From positions 124,001 to 188,000 of the forward strand of contig NZ_JAMXSB010000003.1 in assembly GCF_024124665.1 (NCBI RefSeq): a stretch of 64,000 nt of DNA, written 5' to 3'. Each line of letters begins with the position of its first letter. Position 1 is the first letter of the stretch. The position numbers and the translations under genes are program-made. The notes beneath the pieces were generated by a model. It was not told where the DNA came from and made no database searches. It saw only the letters and a list, made by a program, of their open reading frames with translations. This document shows, piece after piece, positions 38,255 through 45,700 of this stretch. This stretch comes from Pleionea sp. CnH1-48. Lineage in GTDB: Bacteria > Pseudomonadota > Gammaproteobacteria > Enterobacterales > Kangiellaceae.

Positions 38255-39934
38255 TTATGCGTCTTCTTTATCCATTTGAGCTTTCAAGAGATCACCTAAA
38301 GTTGCTGGACCAGCATCTTCTTGGCCTTTGCTGAACTCTTTGATTGCAGCCGCTTCGTCAGCAGCATCTTTTGCTTTGATAGATAAGTTGATAACGCGAT
38401 TCTTACGATCAACGCCAACAAACTTAGCTTCAATAGCATCACCAGCATTTAAGTGCTTACTAGCGTCTTCAACACGCTCAGAAGCTAGCTCAGAAGCACG
38501 TAAGTAACCTTCTACACTATCAGAAAGCTCAATCTTCGCGCCTTTTGCGTCAACTTCTACAACCGTACCTTTAACGATGTCGCCTTTAGCGTTGTTAGAC
38601 AGGTAAGTTGAGAAAGGATCTTCGTCAACCTGCTTGATGCCTAATGAGATACGCTCACGCTCAGCGTCAACAGCCAATACAACGGCTTCAACTTCGTCGC
38701 CTTTCTTGTAATCACGAACAGCTTCTTCGCCAGACATGTTCCAAGAAATATCAGACAAGTGAACCAAGCCGTCAATACCGCCGTCAAGACCGATGAAGAT
38801 ACCGAAGTCAGTGATAGATTTGATCTTACCAGTAACTTTGTCACCTTTATCGTTTTTGCTAGCGAATTCGTTCCATGGGTTAACTTTACACTGCTTAACA
38901 CCCAGAGAAATACGACGACGCTCTTCATCAATGTCAAGAACCATAACTTCAACTTCGTCACCTAGGCTAACAACTTTGCTTGGGTGGATGTTTTTGTTAG
39001 TCCAATCCATTTCAGAAACGTGTACCAGACCTTCAACGCCTTCTTCGATTTCAACGAAGCAACCGTAGTCAGTTAAATTAGTAACACGACCTGAGATTTG
39101 AGCACCTTCAGGGTAACGACGAGCGATATCTACCCATGGATCTTCGCCTAACTGCTTAAGACCTAGAGATACGCGCTGCTTTTCTTTGTCGAATTTAAGA
39201 ACTTTAACGTTGATTTCGTCACCCACCTGAACGATTTCAGAAGGATGCTTAACACGCTTCCAAGACATATCAGTGATGTGAAGAAGACCATCAACACCAC
39301 CCAAGTCAACGAACGCACCGTAATCAGTAAGGTTCTTAACGATACCTTTCGCTTCAACGCCTTCTTGCAACTTAGCAAGAAGCTCTTCACGCTCTGCACT
39401 GCTTTCGTCTTCGATAACAGAACGGCGAGAAACAACAACGTTGTTACGCTTTTGGTCTAATTTGATAACTTTGAATTCCAGCTCTTTGCCTTCAAGGTGA
39501 GCTGTATCGCGAACAGGACGCACATCAACCAAAGAACCAGGTAAGAACGCTCGGATTTTGTTGATATCAACAGTGAAACCACCTTTGACTTTACCAGTGA
39601 TAACACCGATAACTTTGTCGCCAGCTTCGTGAGCTTTTTCCAATTCTTTCCATGTCTCGAAGCGCTTAGCACGCTCACGAGATAGACGAGTTTCACCAAA
39701 TCCGTCTTCAATTGCGTCAAGAGCTACTTCTACAGTGTCGCCAACTTCAACTTCCAGCTCACCGTTCATGCCCTGGAATTGGTCACGAGGGATAACACCT
39801 TCAGATTTCAGACCAGCATTAACAGTAACTGTTTCGCTGCTGATAGAAACAACAACACCCGAGATGATTGCGCCAGGGCGCATTTCGACTTCTCGTAAGC
39901 TCTCTTCAAATAGTTCTGCGAAATTTTCGCTCAT
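38255..39934 (-). CDS. rpsA: 30S ribosomal protein S1
   Basis: The product is 559 residues with six S1 RNA-binding domains; the typical repeats [35 protein letters not shown] and [15 protein letters not shown] are seen. E. coli S1 has 557 residues and starts similarly (MTESFAQLFEESL). It binds mRNA leaders and helps initiation on the ribosome. The 140-base leader after cmk probably holds its promoter and the structured autoregulatory region known for S1; no classical Shine-Dalgarno is seen (GGGAATCATGTA precedes ATG), as expected for rpsA. Confidence 0.98.
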   Translation of the reverse strand: MSENFAELFEESLREVEMRPGAIISGVVVSISSETVTVNAGLKSEGVIPRDQFQGMNGELEVEVGDTVEVALDAIEDGFGETRLSRERAKRFETWKELEKAHEAGDKVIGVITGKVKGGFTVDINKIRAFLPGSLVDVRPVRDTAHLEGKELEFKVIKLDQKRNNVVVSRRSVIEDESSAEREELLAKLQEGVEAKGIVKNLTDYGAFVDLGGVDGLLHITDMSWKRVKHPSEIVQVGDEINVKVLKFDKEKQRVSLGLKQLGEDPWVDIARRYPEGAQISGRVTNLTDYGCFVEIEEGVEGLVHVSEMDWTNKNIHPSKVVSLGDEVEVMVLDIDEERRRISLGVKQCKVNPWNEFASKNDKGDKVTGKIKSITDFGIFIGLDGGIDGLVHLSDISWNMSGEEAVRDYKKGDEVEAVVLAVDAERERISLGIKQVDEDPFSTYLSNNAKGDIVKGTVVEVDAKGAKIELSDSVEGYLRASELASERVEDASKHLNAGDAIEAKFVGVDRKNRVINLSIKAKDAADEAAAIKEFSKGQEDAGPATLGDLLKAQMDKEDA

Positions 39935-40078
39935 TACATGATTCCCGATTTTTAGTACCGATCACTCGATACACATACGTCCAGCGTTTCAAATCCTAAG
40001 CGGCTGGGTTTAATTAAAAAACCTGCACTCTATCCTTGCAGCAAGTACCATAAACCGTTACACTCGAAAGCGTCTCTG

Positions 40079-40765
40079 TTATGACAAAGTCAAATTTTTC
40101 GCAATATATTCATACACTTGCGAAAACACTTCATCAATAGAATATAGCGAGCTATCAACGACTAAAGCCCCGTCTGCCGGAACCAAAGGTGCCACAGTTC
40201 GGTTGCTATCGCGCTCGTCGCGCTCTCGAATGCTTTCTAAAAGGGCCGATAGACTAGCATTTATCCCCTTTTCTTTCAACTGGTTGTAGCGCCGTTCGGC
40301 TCTTTTTTCAGCACTGGCAGTAAGAAAAATCTTGGCATTTGCTTCGGGGAAAACGACCGTTCCCATATCCCGTCCGTCAGCGATTAAACCAGGCTCTTGC
40401 TGAAAGTCTCGTTGGCGTTGTAACAACGCACTGCGAACCTCTGGGATCACTGCAACCTTTGATGCTGCCTGCCCTGCTTCGTCAGTTCGAATATCACGGC
40501 TAACATTGTCTCCATCAAGCAGCACATCAACTTCGCCAGATTGGCTATTAGGAGAAAACACCAGTGGTAGAGAAGATGCTAATTGGGAAAGAGAAGAAAT
40601 ATCATTAAAGTCAACAGCTTGGCGCTGAGCAGCTAAGCCAAGAACACGATATATCGCGCCACTATCCAGAATTGGCCAGCCAAGTTTTTCGGCCAAAAGA
40701 AACGCAATGGTCCCCTTGCCAGCACCAGACGGCCCATCAATAGTCACTACAGGTGATTTGTTCAC
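40079..40765 (-). CDS. cmk: Cytidylate kinase
   Basis: This 228-residue NMP kinase has the P-loop GPSGAGKGTIA at residues 12-22, the CMP-binding insert around DVLLDGDNVS near 78 and the ADGRDMGTVVFP motif near 128. It phosphorylates CMP and dCMP. The cmk-rpsA-ihfB order is conserved. Upstream, where aroA or serC is commonly found, there is instead a membrane protein with a spermidine-synthase domain and the Tad locus. Confidence 0.97.
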   Translation of the reverse strand: MNKSPVVTIDGPSGAGKGTIAFLLAEKLGWPILDSGAIYRVLGLAAQRQAVDFNDISSLSQLASSLPLVFSPNSQSGEVDVLLDGDNVSRDIRTDEAGQAASKVAVIPEVRSALLQRQRDFQQEPGLIADGRDMGTVVFPEANAKIFLTASAEKRAERRYNQLKEKGINASLSALLESIRERDERDSNRTVAPLVPADGALVVDSSLYSIDEVFSQVYEYIAKNLTLS

Positions 40766-40864
40766 TATTTATACCTAGTTCAGCACAAGATGCGCTATTT
40801 TAGTCAAATAAAATGAAAAAACCACCTAATTTCACAAGGACCCTTTTTTTAAGAACTCTCAAGC

Positions 40865-43800
40865 CTAACGAATACGGCCATTAGGCATAGAGGATGCCGC
40901 CAATGTACTCCCTTCACTCAGAGACATCTCTGACAGAATTCGATACCAGACATTGGTTTTCTCACCTTCACCCAACTTTTCCTTCAGCTCAGACTGAAGC
41001 TCTTGAGCCTGATGATTGTTTCCAGAAACCACATGCACAGCCATCAAGGACTTAAGTACAAATGAGTTGAGCAAACCAGACTCAAACGGCTCTGCTTTCA
41101 ACAACGATAACTGATGCTTCGCACTGTCCCAGTCTTTAACAGCAAGAGAGTAGTAAGTATCGAGTAAATGAGAGTAACGGGTCGGTAAAACACGGGCACA
41201 ACCGTTATCTTTTATCCTTTGCCAAAAATGAGCTCGCTGGCCAGAAGGTAAAAAGCCATTCACTGTTGCAGCTGTAGAATGAACATCGTCCCACAACAAA
41301 CTTAACTGGACACTGTCTGTTATTTCACAGCTAACCAATACCCGTTTGAAGTTGTCAGCATCCTTGTACCAGTCTTCTTGCTCTTTAAACTCGTCAAAGT
41401 GAGCAACACCCAGCAGAAACTGTTCTATCTCTAATGCAGTACGATACTGCTTAGTAAAAAAGTTATCGCTTTTTAACAGAGCTTTCTGCGATGGCGATGT
41501 AGAACCATGTTCGTTCAATAAATACCCTGCAGCAAAGTCTCTCTGCGCCAACTCTAAAACATCAATGGCACTGCTCTTCTTAAATCTGGCTCGAGAGGAA
41601 TACACATCCAGTATCGGATAATAGTCACTGTTGGCTTTATCCGTCGCACTTTTATTCAACTCTTTAATCAGTAGATTGTCCGCAATATAACGAACTTTCA
41701 AATCGTTGAGAGAGTAAATATCAATACGAGCTAACAAATCACTCACACGCTTCATTTCAAATAAGCTTTGCTGAGGAGCCAGCTGGTTTGAGTTAGATGC
41801 GATGACAATCATGTCTGCCTCAGCAGAAAGATAAAGGTGGTAATGTTCAAAGTTTTCCGCCAGTGCATTCAGTACACTAGCAACAAGCTGCGGCTCAATT
41901 TCGTAGAGTTGAATCCACTGAGTAAAGATTCCATCCTCAGTGAGTTTGCTCTTCATGTGCTTATAAAATTCTCGAGTAAACAAACTGCTCACACCACTTA
42001 CCCAAGGGTTTGATGGCTCCGCCACAATGATATCGTACTGATGAGCATTTTTAGCAAAATAGGATTTTGCATCATCAAAAATAACATTGTGTCGAGGATC
42101 GTCGTAGGCAGCCTGGTTAATAGGCATGAACTGTTTTGCCGCTTCATACATAACAGGCTCGATCTCTACGGTATCTAACGAAACCAAAGCATCAGAAGCT
42201 AACATGGTGGCACTGCCAAGCCCTGTGCCAAAACCTATCTGCGCCGCCGTTTTTGCATCAGGTTTATAAGCGAGAGGTAAAGCACTCAACAAAGTCATCG
42301 TTTCTTCGTCGGCTGCCTGTAGTCCACCTTCCTTTACATTGATGGCGCCATCACTTTTGCCATTAGTAAGTAATCCAAGAATGCCATCCTCATTTTTGAT
42401 TAGGTGGACGGTAGAAGTCCGTCCATCACGAGCAAAAACAACATCAAAATCTTTATCCAGCTCGGCATTTCCATGCCGGAACACTCCAGATGCAAGTTGG
42501 CGCTGGTCAACGTCCACCGTAACATAGATGGCCACTAAACATGCAGCCGCGGCATAAACGCTACCAAAAGAAAAGTTTGATCGATTCTTTCTGATCAACA
42601 TAAAGATAAGGGCGGCTCCAAGAGTAATGTCCAGGAAAGCACCAAAAAATAATGCGCCCTTTAATCCGATAAGAGGCATCAGCAGATAGACAGCCATCAA
42701 TACCCCCAGGATCGAGCCTAAGGTATTAACGGAATAAACATAACCGACGGCTTTCCTTTTTAACTCCGACTTCAAAAGAACTTTTGTAACGAGTGGCAAA
42801 GTCATTCCAGCTAAGAAGGTGGTTGGAAACATAACAAGCAAATAAAGCAACTTACTCACTACGTTATAAATGACATAGCCTTCATTGGTTTGCGCCAGCC
42901 CAGAAATAACACTCTCCATCAAGCCGAAACAGAGATTATAAACAGGGAAAGTTAAAAGCGCGCACACCCCCATAAAAATCTGAACTTGAGCCAGCGTATA
43001 AATAGGCTCTTTAAAACGATCGATACGGCTTTTTATCCACAAGCCGCCACAGGCTAAACCTAAAATAAAGCTCGATAGCATGAGCTCGAACGAATGAGTA
43101 GATGCGCCAGTAACAAGGCTGAGCATTCGGATCCATACAATCTCATAAATAAATGAGGCCATCCCAGTTACAGCGCTAAGGATGAACAGGATTTTAACAG
43201 CGCTTCCTTTGTAACGCTCTTCAGTCTCCTGTTGAGCTTGATGCTCCTGATAAACCACTTTCTTACTGGCAATATACAAGATAACAGCAATTAACAAATT
43301 ACCTAGCGCAGAAATTAACAGAGCGCCAGGCAGGCCAACACTGGGGATAAAGACGAAAACGCTGGCTAACACACCAAATACGGCACCTATACTGTTAGCA
43401 AAATAGAGAGATGATATTTTTTCTCCGGCAGACTCTGGAGAAATTTTGAGTACTGAAGACGACATCAATGGAAAAGTCGTACCAAGTAGTAAAGACTGCG
43501 GAAGAATAATCAGTGCCGCGATTAAAACCTGAGACCAACACAAGCCCGCATCACTACAATAGGCTGGTAATATTGATACATAAGAAAAGTCGATAACCGC
43601 TTTATAGATATCATGGAAGAAAAGAGAAATCACTCCAATGATTAGCTCAACTAAGGCATACATTAGCAGAGGATTTTTGATTCGAGTTTCAAACTTTCCT
43701 ATAAGCCACGCACCTACAGACATACCACCAATAAAAACGACCAGAACGGTTACCTGACCGTAAATGGCATGCCCTAAAAACAGCTTGAGGTAGTGAGACC

Positions 43801-43885
43801 AGATAGACTCATAAATTAAGCCACAAAAACCCGAAAGGACAAATACAAAGTACAATGCCCTAATCATTTTATTATTCCCTTCCAT
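40865..43885 (-). CDS. Fused membrane transporter-like / spermidine-synthase-like protein
   Basis: This is a 1006-residue protein. Roughly residues 1-450 form about 14 hydrophobic segments in two similar halves; YESIWSHYLKLFLG at the start recurs as YEIVWIRMLSLVTG near residue 245. A class I methyltransferase-fold domain follows, like spermidine synthase: the nucleotide loop IGFGTGLGSATML near 548, EIEPVMYEA near 572, DDAKSYFAKN near 600 and VAEPSNPWVSG near 617. The C-terminal 300 residues are helical. Such MFS/spermidine-synthase fusions are widespread but uncharacterised in most bacteria. Polyamine synthesis or methyl transfer at the membrane is possible. A strong AGGGGGA precedes the ATG at 43885. 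Confidence 0.78.
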   Translation of the reverse strand: MEGNNKMIRALYFVFVLSGFCGLIYESIWSHYLKLFLGHAIYGQVTVLVVFIGGMSVGAWLIGKFETRIKNPLLMYALVELIIGVISLFFHDIYKAVIDFSYVSILPAYCSDAGLCWSQVLIAALIILPQSLLLGTTFPLMSSSVLKISPESAGEKISSLYFANSIGAVFGVLASVFVFIPSVGLPGALLISALGNLLIAVILYIASKKVVYQEHQAQQETEERYKGSAVKILFILSAVTGMASFIYEIVWIRMLSLVTGASTHSFELMLSSFILGLACGGLWIKSRIDRFKEPIYTLAQVQIFMGVCALLTFPVYNLCFGLMESVISGLAQTNEGYVIYNVVSKLLYLLVMFPTTFLAGMTLPLVTKVLLKSELKRKAVGYVYSVNTLGSILGVLMAVYLLMPLIGLKGALFFGAFLDITLGAALIFMLIRKNRSNFSFGSVYAAAACLVAIYVTVDVDQRQLASGVFRHGNAELDKDFDVVFARDGRTSTVHLIKNEDGILGLLTNGKSDGAINVKEGGLQAADEETMTLLSALPLAYKPDAKTAAQIGFGTGLGSATMLASDALVSLDTVEIEPVMYEAAKQFMPINQAAYDDPRHNVIFDDAKSYFAKNAHQYDIIVAEPSNPWVSGVSSLFTREFYKHMKSKLTEDGIFTQWIQLYEIEPQLVASVLNALAENFEHYHLYLSAEADMIVIASNSNQLAPQQSLFEMKRVSDLLARIDIYSLNDLKVRYIADNLLIKELNKSATDKANSDYYPILDVYSSRARFKKSSAIDVLELAQRDFAAGYLLNEHGSTSPSQKALLKSDNFFTKQYRTALEIEQFLLGVAHFDEFKEQEDWYKDADNFKRVLVSCEITDSVQLSLLWDDVHSTAATVNGFLPSGQRAHFWQRIKDNGCARVLPTRYSHLLDTYYSLAVKDWDSAKHQLSLLKAEPFESGLLNSFVLKSLMAVHVVSGNNHQAQELQSELKEKLGEGEKTNVWYRILSEMSLSEGSTLAASSMPNGRIR

Positions 43886-43950
43886 TACTTCCCCCTAAAA
43901 AGGTCATACATCTCTTTCAAAGGTAACCCTTACTGTTAATAGAGTTATCT

Positions 43951-43974
43951 AAAAAAGGCAGCTTAACGCTGCCT
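43951..43974 (-). terminator. Intrinsic terminator at the end of the Tad/toxin operon
   Basis: On the minus strand AGGCAGC-GTTAA-GCTGCCT is followed by six T residues, 42 bases after the SUKH gene. It separates the pilus-toxin-immunity operon from the spermidine-synthase-like gene. Confidence 0.9.
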
Positions 43975-44015
43975 CTTGAGTTACCAATAGTGCCATAAAA
44001 AAATAAATTGGAGAC

Positions 44016-44609
44016 TCACTGTCTAATATCACCATTAATAGTCCAGTAAGTATCTCCCCAATTCATAGAAACTTTTTCTTTGTACTGTTTCTTCAACTCA
44101 TCCCCAGCTGAAGTCTCAAACCCTCTAACAAACTCAAAGATATTCTCAGCTATCTTTGCACAAGGTTCTCCTTCTCCCCCCCAGTCCCAGGAAACTCGCC
44201 AGATCTCATCTTGATTATCAGGGCCAACACCTAAATAGATACCACCATCAGCAGGAATGGCGCACATACCTATTTTTAGAAGTCTTTTGTCCTGCCATAG
44301 ATCTTCTTTTTCCTCCACGCCTTTCCATAGAAAAAGAATTTTTTCCAAACTATAAAAGTCTAAGATGTTTAATTCGCTATTGCCCGGAATATCGCCCGGA
44401 CCATATTCAATACTGCTTAAAGCAAAAGGCATCTCGATTTCCGAGTCATAATAATAATCAAGAGCCAACTGATCTTCTTCGAGAATAAAAGACTGAGCAA
44501 ATAGCCGATATAACGAGGGAAGAGCAAGCCCTAGTGCTTGCTCTATGGTCTGAAAGTCCACCGGATTATCCAGTGGACGGTTTTTTAAAAAACCAAAACC
44601 GCTTTTCAT
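44016..44609 (-). CDS. SMI1/KNR4 (SUKH) family protein, probable immunity protein
   Basis: This is a 197-residue cytoplasmic protein without signal peptide. FQTIEQALGLALPSLYRLF (residues 20-38) is the typical SUKH opening helix, where a query reads I-E-x-L-P-x-Y. YYYDSEIEMPF, ILDFYSLEKI and the later PADGGIYLGVGPDNQDEIW block (near residue 118) match the middle strands of the fold. SUKH proteins are common immunity partners of nuclease toxins in polymorphic toxin systems. The gene is the last of the operon, two genes after the HINT/nuclease protein, before a terminator. Immunity function is inferred from fold and position. Confidence 0.8.
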   Translation of the reverse strand: MKSGFGFLKNRPLDNPVDFQTIEQALGLALPSLYRLFAQSFILEEDQLALDYYYDSEIEMPFALSSIEYGPGDIPGNSELNILDFYSLEKILFLWKGVEEKEDLWQDKRLLKIGMCAIPADGGIYLGVGPDNQDEIWRVSWDWGGEGEPCAKIAENIFEFVRGFETSAGDELKKQYKEKVSMNWGDTYWTINGDIRQ

Positions 44610-44623
44610 TCACAATTCTCAAC

Positions 44624-45700
44624 TTATGTATCAAGTTTTTCGTATATATGCAGCTTTCCATCACTACAATGAACATACCACTTGTCACGGCTAAACTGCA
44701 TTCCTTCAATTTTGCCAGGCAAAGAATGCTTCCAAACGACTTCATTAAGTTGTCTAGAGTAAACACCAAGCTCGCCATCTATTGAATTGCAAAAATAGAT
44801 AAAGTCACTGTCAAACACCCCACCATTTCCTCTGCCAACAGCACGAACCTCAGCGTTATCTACTGTTTTATATCTACGCACAAGTTTATCTTCATTTAGA
44901 TCAATAAATGTCATAAACGTGTGTGAATAACCAATTATTAGCTGGTTCTCTTTATCAATCGAAAAATACTCTCCCGGAACAAAAAACTCTCTCTCAACAG
45001 GAAAAGCGGTATATCCACTAGTATCAGTTTCTTCCCAACCTAGCGAATGTAGTATAGAGCCATCATTTACATCAATACCCACCAGCTTCCCTGATGATAA
45101 ATGCAACCAAAGTGTCTCTTGATAACAACCAACGACCAAGTTTAAGCTATCAGCCACCTGTGTGCCAGAGTTGTCTTTAAAAAAGCCCTCTGGAGAATAA
45201 CGCCAGATAACCTTTCCGTCATTAGCTTTAGCAACCAAGGTTTCTGTTCGTCCAAACTCAGTCTTTACTTCATCCATATCAAGAGCATATGGACAACCTG
45301 ACTCAAAAGACCATGGCTCAAAACCAACCGTTTGTTTCAAACCAGTATCAGGATTCAACAGAGCGGTATCACAACTACCCGCTTGCATCCGGGTGAAGTG
45401 AATCTGGCCATCATTGGTTAAAGAAAAATAAGACGCCAGATAATATTGCTCATTCTTGTCATGGCAGCTAAATAACAACTCACCACTTTCTGAAGAAAAG
45501 ATATCAACCGCCCCTAAGTCATCCTGATAGATAACATAAGGGGCTAACAGTGAGCACAATCCGCCGCTCTGGATATCATACAGAGATTTTTTTTCTCCAC
45601 TGGGAAAAACAGCCTCGCCACTTTTAGTTAAGCAAAACAATCGTTCTCCATCGACTCCAAAACGCCGGATACTACTAAACTCACTTACTTTCTTAAACAT
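44624..45700 (-). CDS. Cytoplasmic beta-propeller-like protein coupled to the pilin-toxin
   Basis: This 358-residue protein has no signal peptide. Repeated beta-rich segments of about 45 residues, each with an aromatic or Gly-Asp turn, suggest a WD40- or PQQ-like propeller: VDIFSSESGELLFSC, LVAKANDGKVIWRYSP, GKLVGIDVNDGSILHSLGW, ELGVYSRQLNEVVWKHSLPG and WYVHCSDGKLHIYEKLD. I do not recognise a named family. Its ATG overlaps the toxin stop as TAATG, so it is translated in step with the toxin, and it is followed by the SUKH gene after 14 bases. An immunity protein, or a chaperone that holds the toxin inactive before export, are the two readings. Confidence 0.65.
   Translation of the reverse strand: MFKKVSEFSSIRRFGVDGERLFCLTKSGEAVFPSGEKKSLYDIQSGGLCSLLAPYVIYQDDLGAVDIFSSESGELLFSCHDKNEQYYLASYFSLTNDGQIHFTRMQAGSCDTALLNPDTGLKQTVGFEPWSFESGCPYALDMDEVKTEFGRTETLVAKANDGKVIWRYSPEGFFKDNSGTQVADSLNLVVGCYQETLWLHLSSGKLVGIDVNDGSILHSLGWEETDTSGYTAFPVEREFFVPGEYFSIDKENQLIIGYSHTFMTFIDLNEDKLVRRYKTVDNAEVRAVGRGNGGVFDSDFIYFCNSIDGELGVYSRQLNEVVWKHSLPGKIEGMQFSRDKWYVHCSDGKLHIYEKLDT

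Noticed and set aside
38255-39934. Several long plus- and minus-frame open frames inside rpsA
   Set aside because: The six-domain S1 protein in the chosen frame is full length and conserved; the others are shadows caused by its codon usage.
43921-43950. Small-RNA gene in the gap after the SUKH gene
   Set aside because: Only the terminator hairpin and a weak outer pairing (GGTAAC/GTTACC) are present, with no promoter signal.
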